A stretch of 25,609 nt of DNA. Origin: an uncultured Clostridia bacterium. GTDB taxonomy: Bacteria; Bacillota_A; Clostridia; Christensenellales; Aristaeellaceae. How positions within the stretch are numbered: position 1 is the first letter of the stretch; each line of letters starts with the position of its first letter. The stretch is taken from the NCBI GenBank assembly GCA_934645275.1, contig CAKUDW010000007.1, positions 1-25,609 on the forward strand, read 5' to 3'. Shown here piece after piece: positions 8,194-18,200 of the stretch. The notes below the pieces were generated by a model. That model was not told where the DNA came from and searched no databases. It saw only the letters and a program-made list of their open reading frames with translations. A program made the position numbers and the translations under genes.

Positions 8194-9129
8194 TTATGCC
8201 CCCGCAAGCGGCATGCGCACCGAGGAGAGCACTTCGCGGATGACGTCCTCCTGCGTCTTGCCTGCCAGCTTGGCCTTTGGACTCAGCACCAGGCGATGCG
8301 CGCATACGTCGCCGAACACGGCGGCGGCGTCTTCGGGAATTACATAGTCACGTCCGCCGATATAGGCGTGCGCCTGCGCCATGCGCAGCACGGCCAGCGC
8401 GCCGCGCGGAGATACGCCCAGCTGCACCACGGCATTTTCGCGGGTGCTCTGCGTGAGGTGAGTGATGTATTCCAGAATGGAGTCCGCCACGCGCAGCTGG
8501 TCTACCTCGCGCTGCATGGCCTGAACCGCCGCGCAGTCCGTGACCTGGTCGATGCTGCTCAGCGGATTTTCCAGCTTGCGATCGCGCAGAATGCTTACCT
8601 GGCTGTTGAAAGCGGGATAGCCCATCTTCATGCGCACCATAAAGCGGTCGAGCTGCGCCTGTGGCAACAGCTGCGTGCCCGCCGCGCCCACCGGATTCTG
8701 CGTGGCGATTACGATGAAGGGGTCGGGCAGCGGATGCGTCGTACCGTCAATGGTTACCTGATGTTCTTCCATAACCTCCAGCAGTGCCGACTGCGTTTTG
8801 CTGGAAGTGCGGTTGATTTCATCTGCCAGTAGCAGGTTGCACATCACCGCGCCGGGCTTGTAGATCAGGCTGCCGCTCTGCTTGTCGTAAACGGAAAAGC
8901 CGATGATATCGGAGGGCACCACGTCCGGCGTGAACTGAACGCGGCGGTACTCAATGCCCATGGCGCGGCTGAAGGCCAGCGCCAGCGTGGTTTTGCCCAC
9001 GCCGGGCACGTCCTCCAGCAGGATATGGCCGCGCGAGAGGATGACCATCAACGCGCGGGAGAGCACATCGTCCTTGCCGACGATGGCTTTTTTAACTTCG
9101 CGAAGAATGCTTTCGGTCTGCTGATTCAT
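8194..9129 (-). CDS. MoxR family AAA+ ATPase
   Basis: A 311-residue cytoplasmic AAA+ ATPase of the MoxR group, a chaperone-like family. Walker A is 'VPGVGKTTLA' at residues 41-50 with Lys46, and Walker B is 'LLLADEINR' with Asp103/Glu104. Downstream are 'EVMEEHQVTIDG', sensor 1 'VIATQNPVG' and the 'LPQAQLDRFMVRM' segment typical of MoxR. AGGA lies about 8 nt before the ATG. It starts 21 bp after the DUF4430 gene and is followed at once by DUF58 and the TgpA-like gene, the classic MoxR-DUF58-transglutaminase order. Its position places it downstream of the minus-strand cobalamin riboswitch. Confidence 0.95.
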   Translation of the reverse strand: MNQQTESILREVKKAIVGKDDVLSRALMVILSRGHILLEDVPGVGKTTLALAFSRAMGIEYRRVQFTPDVVPSDIIGFSVYDKQSGSLIYKPGAVMCNLLLADEINRTSSKTQSALLEVMEEHQVTIDGTTHPLPDPFIVIATQNPVGAAGTQLLPQAQLDRFMVRMKMGYPAFNSQVSILRDRKLENPLSSIDQVTDCAAVQAMQREVDQLRVADSILEYITHLTQSTRENAVVQLGVSPRGALAVLRMAQAHAYIGGRDYVIPEDAAAVFGDVCAHRLVLSPKAKLAGKTQEDVIREVLSSVRMPLAGA

Positions 9130-9150
9130 AAGTATTTATCCTTTCTTCAT

Positions 9151-11151
9151 TTACCATTCTTTGCCGTAATTGCTGCCGCCGTTGATATATCCGCCGCCGA
9201 CGTCCTTGCCCATCGCGAGCGTGTAGCGGATGCGCACGGTGTCGCCGTCCTTGGGGTAGCATTCGGACATGCTGTAATTGGGGTATTGGCCGTTGACGCT
9301 GTACAGCCAGCCGGACTGCGAGGTAAAATCGAATTCGCCGAGACTGTCGGTGGAGACCTCGTTCGTCCACATCACGCCGTCGTCATTGAGCGCATCCTCC
9401 AGATCCGCCGGTATGAGCCAGCCGTTCGTGATGCCGCTGCGGATGATGTATTTGATGTAAAAGCTGTCCCACAGCGATCCGGAATTTGAAATTTCGTAGC
9501 CGTTGTCCTGCAGGAACTGCGCGACCGTACCGGCCAGATTCAGTCCCTGGTAAATATCCACGCTGCGGGGCGAGATCAGATAACCCAGTCCCACGGTGCT
9601 CGCTTCCACGCTCAGCGTGATGGTTCCGATCTTTTCGCCGTCCGCTACGGTCGTGCAGGTAATGGTGTATTCATCCCATATGTAGTGATCCTCGTAGTCC
9701 CAAACAGTGATGGTCACGCGGTTTTCACCGCCGATAAGCTTTAGGCGGTAATAGGTCACGCCCTCGTCCTCGCCGCTGTCTTCCAGCGTCGCGCCGTTCA
9801 GCTCCACGGTGATGTGGTCGCCGTAGAGGCGTTGCCCATTGCCGTCCTCAGCGCGGACCTGCAGCGAAAACTGATTTCCGGTGAGCGACATGCCCTTGGT
9901 CAGGTTCGTGGCGAAGCGCGGCATGCTCTCGTCCGCTTCGTCGGCGCGCATGATGATGTAGTGATGATAGGCAATGGTATAGCTCTGCGTGTATTCCGCG
10001 CCGTCCACATCCGTCGCTTTCAGGCGGATCAGGTTGTTCCCGCGCGCGAGCACGCAGGAATAGCTGCCGTCCGTGCCGCTGAGCGTTTCGCCGTTGACGA
10101 CCACGGTCAGCGCGGCGCGCTCGGTACCGCCTGCCAGCGCGGCATGGAAGTTGAAGTTTTCGTCGTCTACCTCATGGTTATACAGGTCGGTAATGATTTC
10201 GATGCCGTCCGGCAGCTCCGCCAGTATTTCAAAGTGTTGCGAGAGCTGCTGGCCGCCGCCGCTGGCCGTTAAGATGATTTCGTTTGCGCCTTCGTTCAGG
10301 CGGGTCGAAAAGCGGTTGCCGGAGGGCTCGATTTTATCGCCGTTGACATAGGCGATGAGCGAAGCGCGATTGCTGCCCAGCGCCGCGTAGGCCGTAAAGG
10401 AAAAGCTCAGCTGGTTGACGGTGCGATCCGTCAAGTCCGTGGTGATAACGAGCTTTTCCGGTTCCATATATAGGGTGTAGGTCTTGGATACCGTGATCTG
10501 GTGTCCCTCCGCGCCCTCGTATACCACGGTGATTTCGATGGTGTTTTTGCCCTCGTGCAGCGTCAAACTGCCGGTGAAATTTGCCGCCGCGCCGTTGAGA
10601 TTAACCGTCTGGCGCTTTACGGCAAGGCTCGGCTGCTTGTGGGAAATGACCAGGTTCAGCTCGGGCGTCGACACGGTGGAGCCGTTTATGATGTTGGTGG
10701 TGAAATAGATCAGCTGCGTTTCCTGTGTATTATCGCCGGTACCGGCTGTGGCGGAGGTATCCGGACGCGGGGTGATCAGCGGCGGCGGGCTCTGCGCGGG
10801 TCGCGAGGTCGCGTTTGCAGAGGACACTGCCGAGGCGGACGGTTCCGGCGGCAAGGGCGTTTTGTTCGGGTCTGGCGTGATTAGCTCCGGCATATCGGAC
10901 GGCGTAGGCATGGCCGAATCGATGGGCTCGGGCGATTCAGTGGGCACGTCCTGCGGCGCGATTTCGGAGTTATCTATGGATAATTGCAGCGCATCCGTCT
11001 GAAGCATATGGGCGCTCTGCTCGTCGCGCTGGGCAAAGGGGTTTTCGTCCGTCGAAGTCTGGCGGGTGGAAAACATGTAGGCGAGCGCGCCGAGCAGCCC
11101 CAAAACGATGATTATCGCGATGATTTTTTGTATGAACGGATGCTTTTGCAT
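9151..11151 (-). CDS. Membrane-anchored surface protein with Ig-like repeats and C-terminal DUF4430 (transcobalamin-like) domain
   Basis: A 666-residue protein. An N-terminal hydrophobic helix (residues ~9-28) has no lipobox or obvious cleavage site, so it is likely a signal anchor. A Pro/Ser/Thr linker (~45-135) and about four Ig/cadherin-like beta-sandwich repeats (~145-505) follow, each with an 'EGxNxIxITV'-type edge strand. The C-terminus (~510-666) fits DUF4430, the family related to the C-terminal domain of transcobalamin and intrinsic factor: 'SQSGWLYSVNGQYPNYSMSE', then 'KDGDTVRIRYTL'. GGAGG lies 11 nt before the chosen ATG; an out-of-frame ATG lies between them. It is the first gene after the minus-strand cobalamin riboswitch and is followed closely by MoxR-DUF58-TgpA. 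Binding of cobalamin or another corrinoid at the cell surface is a reasonable inference. Confidence 0.85.
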   Translation of the reverse strand: MQKHPFIQKIIAIIIVLGLLGALAYMFSTRQTSTDENPFAQRDEQSAHMLQTDALQLSIDNSEIAPQDVPTESPEPIDSAMPTPSDMPELITPDPNKTPLPPEPSASAVSSANATSRPAQSPPPLITPRPDTSATAGTGDNTQETQLIYFTTNIINGSTVSTPELNLVISHKQPSLAVKRQTVNLNGAAANFTGSLTLHEGKNTIEITVVYEGAEGHQITVSKTYTLYMEPEKLVITTDLTDRTVNQLSFSFTAYAALGSNRASLIAYVNGDKIEPSGNRFSTRLNEGANEIILTASGGGQQLSQHFEILAELPDGIEIITDLYNHEVDDENFNFHAALAGGTERAALTVVVNGETLSGTDGSYSCVLARGNNLIRLKATDVDGAEYTQSYTIAYHHYIIMRADEADESMPRFATNLTKGMSLTGNQFSLQVRAEDGNGQRLYGDHITVELNGATLEDSGEDEGVTYYRLKLIGGENRVTITVWDYEDHYIWDEYTITCTTVADGEKIGTITLSVEASTVGLGYLISPRSVDIYQGLNLAGTVAQFLQDNGYEISNSGSLWDSFYIKYIIRSGITNGWLIPADLEDALNDDGVMWTNEVSTDSLGEFDFTSQSGWLYSVNGQYPNYSMSECYPKDGDTVRIRYTLAMGKDVGGGYINGGSNYGKEW

Positions 11152-11195
11152 GGGTCATTCTTCCTCCGTGTGTAGTTGCCGACATTTTTTGCCAT

Positions 11196-11226
11196 AAAAA
11201 AACCGGCTGCGAAAAGCAGCCAGCGA
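11196..11226 (-). terminator. Intrinsic terminator, expression platform of the minus-strand riboswitch
   Basis: On the minus strand CTGGCTGC-TTTTC-GCAGCCGG forms an 8-bp stem (one G-T pair), followed by seven T residues (11202-11196). It lies between the riboswitch aptamer and the ribosome binding site of the DUF4430 gene. This is the expected place for ligand-dependent transcription termination. Confidence 0.88.
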
Positions 11227-11286
11227 AATAAGACCTATTGCTGTCAGGCCCATGTCGCCGCTTTCTTCCCACCGAAAAAAACATGC

Positions 11287-11604
11287 GGGCACTTGCAGCA
11301 GGTATTCTGACTCAGGTTCATCCATGTGCGCGGCCTTCCCGATCATATCAGTGGCCAATTCTGCGCGCATGTCACCTTTACAGCAGCGGAGGGCTGTTCC
11401 GGGATCACACCGGATTCCCTGTGGGGTAATCGCTGATTAATGAATTCAGGCACAGGATACTCTTTTCGCCATTCATCGCTCACAGAAAGTCGCTATTCCC
11501 GTGCTTTTTGCAAGCGTGTCCGGCGAAGAATTCCCTTCTGTGCATGCCCTTCTCATTTAATCAGCGTTTACCGGAGATCGCGCTGGGCGATCACTGCAAT
11601 GCCG
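11287..11604 (-). ncRNA. Cobalamin riboswitch (minus strand) with enlarged P2 arm
   Basis: The minus strand carries the cobalamin (RF00174-type) core. In order these are GGGAAT with CCGGTGTGATCCCGG, ACAGCCC and CGCTGCTGTAA, GCCACTG (11355-11349), GGGAAGGC (11340-11333), and AGTCAGAATACCTGC (11312-11298). P1 can be seen as GGCATTGCAG (11603-11594) pairing with CTGCAAGTGCC (11298-11288) with one bulged G. P2 is formed by GGTAAACGCTGATTAA (11572-11557) and TTAATCAGCGATTACC (11440-11425), 15 pairs around one A-A mismatch, and it encloses an extra ~116 nt. The 5' end of P1 fits the predicted transcription start (~11620). It most likely shuts off the DUF4430-MoxR-DUF58-TgpA operon when cobalamin is bound. 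Confidence 0.93.
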
Positions 11605-11626
11605 ATCATTCTATTGTTACAGCGCT

Positions 11627-11655
11627 ATTATAAGGGCATGCCCGCGCCTTGTCAA
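11627..11655 (-). promoter_or_regulatory. Consensus sigma-A promoter for the minus-strand riboswitch operon
   Basis: On the minus strand TTGACA (11655-11650) and TATAAT (11632-11627) are separated by exactly 17 bp, a perfect housekeeping promoter. The predicted start is near 11620, about 16 nt before the riboswitch P1 helix. Confidence 0.88.
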
Positions 11656-11718
11656 TCACCTGTTTAATATATCAATGCCTTTTTATTGGTTAATTTCAAA
11701 ATTTTGCCGCATAATGGG

Positions 11719-11747
11719 TTGACGTTGGCAGTGCGTTCAGATATAAT
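11719..11747 (+). promoter_or_regulatory. Near-consensus sigma-A promoter for the plus-strand riboswitch operon
   Basis: TTGACG (11719-11724) and TATAAT (11742-11747) with a 17-bp spacer. The start is predicted near 11754, directly at the 5' end of the plus-strand riboswitch. The -35 boxes of this and the divergent promoter are about 64 bp apart, so the two operons are arranged back to back. Confidence 0.88.
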
Positions 11748-11756
11748 GTAACTGCT

Positions 11757-11937
11757 TAAATTCAGGGTGTCGTCTGCATGTAAGCATGTGAGACGGTGAA
11801 AAGGGAACACGGTGCAAATCCGCGACAATACCCGATTACTGTGAGGGCGACGAAAGCGCGATAATGCCATTGACCGAAGGGTCGAGAAGGCGGCGCGAGT
11901 AGGATGAACCTAAGCCAGGAGACCTGCCTTGAGTTGA
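11757..11937 (+). ncRNA. Cobalamin riboswitch (plus strand)
   Basis: This is a second complete cobalamin aptamer, on the opposite strand. The core elements are AGGGAACACGGTGCAAATCCG (about 11801-11822), CCCGATTACTGTGA, GCCATTG (11866-11872), GAGAAGGC (11884-11891) and AGCCAGGAGACCTGCC (11913-11928). P1 pairs AATTCAGGG (11759-11767) with CCTTGAGTT (11927-11935), including two G-T pairs. P2 is of ordinary size here, unlike in the divergent copy. A terminator follows about 90 nt downstream, so binding of cobalamin should reduce expression of the large surface-protein operon. The two riboswitches differ in most non-core positions, so they do not look like a recent duplication. Confidence 0.95.
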
Positions 11938-12024
11938 ATAGCTCATTTTCGGGAAAGAATGATGACTGTTCGGGCGTTGCTCTGTCTATTCAGGACGGGG
12001 TCTGTTTGGGTACGCATTGAACAA

Positions 12025-12064
12025 AGTCGTTTTCTTTTAAAGAAAAGAGAACGGCTCTTTTTTT
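12025..12064 (+). terminator. Intrinsic terminator, expression platform of the plus-strand riboswitch
   Basis: AGTCGTTTTCTTTT (12025-12038) pairs with AGAAAAGAGAACGGCT (12043-12056 and flanking bases). This gives a 14-bp stem with two G-T pairs and an AAAG loop, followed after one C by seven T residues (12058-12064). Position and form match a riboswitch-controlled terminator about 190 nt before the first gene of the operon. Confidence 0.88.
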
Positions 12065-12102
12065 GTTCTTGAATTGTCAAGTCAAGTGCAACACCGTACC
12101 AT

Positions 12103-12167
12103 CAGGAATTGGCAAAACCGGAGTTTTGCGGATCGACGGATATCGTAGGGATACGTCGACAATTCTG
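12103..12167 (+). ncRNA. Candidate structured leader element: three-way-junction RNA
   Basis: After the terminator, the leader can fold into a compact three-helix junction. P1 pairs CAGGAATTG (12103-12111, one bulged G) with CAATTCTG (12160-12167). P2 is GCAAAAC-CGGA-GTTTTGC (12112-12129). P3 pairs TCGACG, two bulged bases and TATC (12133-12144) with GATACGTCGA (12150-12159). P1 abuts both P2 and P3, and only GGA (12130-12132) is left unpaired in the junction. I do not recognise it as a known riboswitch class. It lies about 90 nt before the start codon of the 2472-residue protein and could affect RNA stability or translation. The pairing is seen in the sequence; the role is unknown. Confidence 0.45.
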
Positions 12168-12256
12168 TGTACGGGGAACTTCCAGCCGTGTTTGCGTACT
12201 CGGGCATTTTTGCGCGCAGGTCATCTTTTCCCTTATTGCGAGGGGGAACGACAGAG

Positions 12257-15200
12257 ATGAAGCGCGGAACCATTTCTTTTAGATGCGTATGCATTTTGTT
12301 TGTCGTTATATTCCTTTTGAACGCGGCGCTGGCGGAAACAGCGTCGCCTGAACCTATTTCGACGCCCAATTTTCCTGCTGAAACGAAAACAAACGAATAT
12401 GAAGCCGAACCGACGGACGCGCCGACGCCGGCAATGGATACGCCTGCGCCCGAAACACAGGCGCCCACCTCCGAGGATTCGCAGACCACGCAAGCGCCGG
12501 AGACGAATCCGGAAAAAACGCTGGACGTATCCCCGGAAGCGACGTTCAGCCCGATTCCGACAAATATGCCGGATGGGAACCCCGAGGCGACGCCCGAAGC
12601 AGTTCCGAGCGAAACGCCGGCGATAGAGCTCGAAGAAACGCCGACGGTGAGTCCGGAAGCGACGCCTGCCGCGGCAGATGAAAATCAGCCGAACTGCCTG
12701 GAAGGCGTCTATCAGATTTCTACGGCGGATGAGCTGGCGTGGTTCGCCTCGCTGGTAAACGGTACGCTGGCAAACGTCGCGCAGGATGCGCAGGCCTGCG
12801 CCGTACTTGAAAACGATATAGACCTTTCCGGACGGAGCTGGACGCCCATCGGCAGTCCGGCCTCGCCCTATGCGGGTAGCTTTGACGGCGCGGGACACAG
12901 CGTCGTTGGTCTTGCAATCAACAGTTCCGCGAGTTATCAGGCGCTCTTTGGATATTTGGCCGGCAGCGCGAATGTGCGCGGTCTGTCCGTGTATGGCAGC
13001 GTTGAAACCAGCGGCGATCATGCGGCGGGCATCGTGGCCTTCAGCGAGGCGAGCCTCAGCGACTTGCACAATTATTGCAACGTGACCGCTGCAGGTAGGT
13101 ATGTCGGCGGCGTGGCGGGCGCAGTTTCGGGCAGCAGTGTGAAGCTGCGCGGCTGCACGAACGCGGGCAATGTGTCCTCGACCGGCGAAACGGGTACGGT
13201 CGGCGGCGTACTGGGCGGCGGCAATGGCGGCGTGTATGATTGCGCGAATTCGGGAGCAGTTTCCGGCTATGCGTATGTCGGCGGCGTGGCGGGCAATGCG
13301 GGCGCGGTGGAGAACTGCTCGAACACCGCCGCAGTTTCCGGCGTGCATCAGTATATCGGCGGCGTGGCGGGCAGCGCCGCGTCGGTCGATAATTGCAAGA
13401 ATGCGGGCGCTGTATCTCTCAGCGGCCTGTTTGTTGCGTCGCGTGACCGCTACGAGGGCGGTTATGTGGGTGGCGTAGTCGGAAATACTGGCAGTGCGCG
13501 CGGTTGCGAAAATCGCGGCGAGGTGAGGATTAACGCACTGAGCAGTATTTTTGTTGGCAGTGCTGCAGGCGTGGTGGGCAGGTGCGTGGACACGACCTCG
13601 AATTGCCGGAACTATGGCAATGTCGATATGAACGGCGCATATATCGCGGGCGTTGTCGGCGGCAACGGCGGCGGCAGCGTCGTGAACTGCATCAATTACG
13701 GCGATGTAATCAACCACGCCGAGAGCGGCGAGCAGACCGGCGGCGTGGCCAGCGCGGGCAAAATTGAAAAGAGCGTCAATTACGGCAGCGTGCGGGGCTA
13801 TCAGTCGGTTGGCGGCGTCTGCGGCGGCACCGGCAATTCTACGCTGCGCTACTGCTACAATCTGGGTTCGGTCAGCGGCAGAAACAAGACCGGCGGCGTG
13901 GCGGGCGTGTGCCTGTCCGCCGAGTGGAGCTACAATGCAGGCGCGGTTTCGTGCAGGGGCAATGTCGCGGGTATGCTGGCGGGCAGCGTTTCGCGCGCAG
14001 AAAATTGCTTCTATATTGAAGGCGGCTCCGTGTATTCGCGCTCGGGTACGGCGCTGGATGTGGCGGCGCTCAGGCTGTGCATGCGCGGTTCGGAGGCTTA
14101 CAGAATTAATTTTGATTTGAATTGCCAGAGCGGCTATCCGCTGCTGAACTTCCAGCAAGGCGGCGCGACGGTCGCGGCGGACGCCGTTCGTCTGCTGCCG
14201 GGTGTGAGCGACCGCTATAACGTGCGCATTGGCGGCGAGCTGCGCGGCCTGCCGAACAGGGTACAGGTATCGGCGGGCGGTCTGGAAGTAGAGTGCGCTG
14301 CGGAATGGGCATGCGCGGATTTCGACGTTAACCAGCCCGGCGAATATATCTTTGAACCGCACATCTCGCTTTCTGGCTGCGAAGCTGGCGGCGACGTGTG
14401 CAAGATTTCTGTGCGCGTATGCACCGAGGAGGAGCTGCCGGTCATTACGGCGTGGTGGCTTGCGGATGGCGCGCCCACGGCATACACCGCGGACTACGGC
14501 TGCATGCCGGAAGGTTTCCCGACCGGCGCATGGGCGACGGTGAACGGCGTGGAGCAGTACATTCAGATCGAATGGGTCGAACCGGAGAATCTGGATCTGA
14601 CGGACGTTGAGACTGAGTTTATATTCGAGGCCCGCCCCGTGGGCGCGTTCCGCGTCGGCGACGAAGCTCAGCCGTTGCGCGTTTCCCTGCGCATCCTGCC
14701 GCTGATGCTGATTTCATCGCTGCGCTTTACAGATAAGAACAATGCAGACGCCGCGGCGTATGCGCTGCATTATCTGGGCTGCGTGGCGGACGAGCGTGGC
14801 GAGACCTTCAGCTATACGCTGGATATCTTTGACAGCACGGGCGCGCTGTATCTCTGGGCAGAGCTGAATGCCGCCTATCAGGATACGGCTACCGTAAAAT
14901 ACAGCTACAAAAAGCTGGACGCCACGGGCGCGGAAAGAACCGGCAGCCTGCGGGCGGGAAAGTCGCTGAACCTGAGCGGCCTTGCCAACCGTTCGCCCAG
15001 CTTTGCCAGTGAAAATACGCTCGTACTCGAGGCCAGCGCGAGCAGCGGCGAGGCGCAGTTAAAGCAGCGCTATGAGATTCGGACGCGCCTTTTGCCTACG
15101 CTCGCTTCGATGAAGGTGCTCAGCGGCGATACGGAGGCCTACCTGATCCCGCAGTTCGACGGACAGTGGATGGATTATTCGGCGCAGATTCCGGCCAGCG

Positions 15201-18200
15201 AACAGGCGGCGGAACTGGTCGTTTCGGCCACGCTTGAGAATGCGCAGCTTGCCATAAATGGTGCGCCTGTGCAGCGTGGCGCGGACGGCAGCTATCGCCA
15301 TGTCGTGGATATGGGCGCAGATGTGGCGGAGGTGGAGATCACGCTTTCACGCGCGACGGACGGGAAAACGGTCGAAAGCCGCTACGCGCTGCATCTCGGC
15401 CATCAGCAGGAAACGGTGCTCGAAGTGCGCTGCAATCCCGAAAGCGCGCTGTTTTACATTGAAAATGAGATTACCGGCCGCGTGTTTGCGGGATCAGACG
15501 GCCTTTATAGGTTGATTCGCGGCTATGATTACAGTTATACAGTTACGGCGCAGGGTTACATTGCGCAGGCAGGCGAGCTGATTGCAGACCAGGCGGAAAT
15601 GGCGCTTGAGATTGAGCTTCAGCGCGCCGAGGAAAACGGCGATATTAAGCAGGACATAGAGTCCGATTGGAACGATTTCCGGGGCTCGGAGGATAACAAT
15701 GGCGTCACGGGCGCGCCCGCGCCCATTTCCGCATCGGATGCGGTGCTCTACTGGGCGAACCAGGCGGGCGTTAGCTACAGCTCCGATGCGGTCAGCTCAC
15801 CCATTCTGGTGAATGGCTATCTGGTCTGTACCGCGAAACAGAATATCTTCAAGATCGACACCATCACCGGCGAGGTCGTGCAAGTGGGCGATATGGTGAA
15901 AAAGTCCGCCTTTAATATCACGCCGCCGACCTATGCGGCGGGCATGATATTTGTGGCGCTGGCGGACGGCTATGTGCAGGCGTTCAATGCGGATACGCTC
16001 AAATCGCTCTGGGTATATGCCGACGCGCTGGGCGGTCAGCCCAATTCACCCATCAGCTATCGCAAGGGCTACATTTACACCGGTTTCTGGAACGGCGAGG
16101 CCAACAACGGCAACTGGGTGTGTATTTCCGTGACGGATGAGGACCCCGGCCGCGAAACCGAGCAGAAGCAGGCAACGTGGGTCTATACGCAGAAGGGCGG
16201 CTTCTATTGGGCGGGCGCCTGCGTGCGCGATAATTTTCTGTTGGTTGGCACCGACGACGGCGAGGTGGGCAGCGCGTCGCAGAGCAGCAATCTGCTTTCG
16301 CTGGAGCCGGGCACCGGCCGATTGATCGACTGCCTTTCCGGCCTGGATGCGGACGTGCGCTGCTCCATCTGTTACGACAAAAAGACGGATCGCTACTATT
16401 TTACCTCCAAGGGCGGCTATTTCTATTCCGTCGCCGTATCCTCGGACGGTTATTTTGATCGCAGCTCGTTGAAAAAGCTGGATTTGCGCGGCGGGCGCAC
16501 CAGCGAGGGCAAGGATGTGGAGGGCATGAGCACGTCTACGCCGGTGGTGTACAACGGCCGCGCCTATGTGGGCGTTTCCGGCGTGGGGCAATTCGTGGCC
16601 TACGGCGGACACTGCATTGCAGTGATCGATCTCGCATCGTGGTCCATCGCCTATACCTGCCCGACCAAGGGCTATCCGCAGACGAGCGGACTGCTGACCA
16701 ACGCCTATGAAAATACGGGATTGGTATATATCTACTTCTTTGAAAACATGTCGCCGGGTACGCTGCGCATTATTCGCGATTGCCCTGGACAGACGCAGAT
16801 GCTCTCGATCTACGACGGTTCACCGATTGAGCAGGCCGAAGCGATATTCACGCCGCGCGGCGCGCAGCGCCAGTACGCGCTGTGCAGCCCGATTATAGAT
16901 AAGTATGGCACCATCTATTTTAAAAATGATTCCGGCCACATGATGGCGCTGGGCAGCATGATTTCCGGCATCGAAATTACCGATACGCCCGTCAAGCTGC
17001 TGTATGAGGAGGGCGAGGTGTTTTCCGCCGAGGGCATGCAAGTTGTTGCGCACATGGCCAACGGACTCTCGCGCGACGTCAGCAATTATGTCAGCTATTC
17101 ACAATTGCCGCTGAAGATAGAAGATACGGATATTACCGTCTATTTCCGGCATGTGCGCTACAACAACGATGCCGAAATCGTGGACCCGCCGCAGACCGCG
17201 CTGAACATTACGGTGCTCTCGCATGCGGATATGGCAGCACTGCGGGAAACGGTGGAGGCCATCGACGCGCTGGATGAAATCAGCATCGACAGCGGTGCAG
17301 CCATTCGCGCCGCGCGCGAAAAATACGATGCACTGGGCGTGACTCTGCGGGAGCTGGTGCGCAATTATGAGCGCCTCACGAGCGCCGAAGAGGAATATGC
17401 GCTTCTGGATAGGCAGGAACAGCAAAAGATAGACCGCGTGGAGCGGCTGATTGCCGCCATTGGCGAGGTCACGCTGGACAGCGGCGCGACCATCAGCGAG
17501 GCGTTTTCAATTTACAACAGCCTTTCCAGCTCCGGCAAGGCAAAGGTCGTTTCCTATCCGCTGCTGCTTGAAAAGCAGGCGGAATACGAAGCACTGGTCG
17601 CAGCGCTGGATAGCGCGGCGGCTAGGGTCATGCGCCTGATTTCGGAATTGGGCGATATCGACGTTAACAGCGGTGCAAAGCTCTATGCCGCGCGGGATGC
17701 CTACGATGCGCTGAACGCCGACGCGAAGGCGCGCGTGACGAACCTTGCGGCGCTCGAAGCGGCCGAGGCACGCTATCGGGCGCTGATCGACGCGTCCGGC
17801 GAAGCGGCGCGGCGCGTGTCCGATCTGATCGAGGCCATTGGCGAAGTGACGCTGGACCGAGAGTATGCCATTTTGCGTGCGCGCGAGGCCTACGATGCGC
17901 TGGAGGCAGATTCGGCTGAGCGGGTGGATAATTATGAAACGTTGCTGGCGGCGGAGGACAGGTTGGCCGAGCTTAAGCGGCAGCGCGCGGAATTGGATGA
18001 GATTGCGGCGGAGCTGAATGGATATCTGGAACAGATTCGCACCGCAGCGCCCACGGCAGAAGCAGTGAGTACAGAAAATATCGGCGCGATTGCACCGTTG
18101 GTGCAGGCGATATATGAGCGCCTGAACGCGCTGGACACGGACAAGCGCGCGCTGCTCGGCGATTATGCGGCAGTTGCGGACGATTACCGCGCGGCGATTG

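Noticed and set aside
11440..11667. Short ORFs inside the divergent control region
   Set aside because: They overlap the riboswitch aptamer and promoter elements and have no ribosome binding sites or recognisable proteins.
12103..12167. Cyclic di-GMP (GEMM) riboswitch in the plus-strand leader
   Set aside because: Fragments such as GGCAAAACC recall the class I motif, but the conserved second-helix elements and overall arrangement are absent.
12233..14362. A 709-codon open frame on the minus strand opposite the giant surface protein
   Set aside because: It is low-complexity (Ala/Arg/Ile-rich), has no family resemblance, and mirrors the repeated codons of the GLUG region. It is an antisense artefact of high GC.
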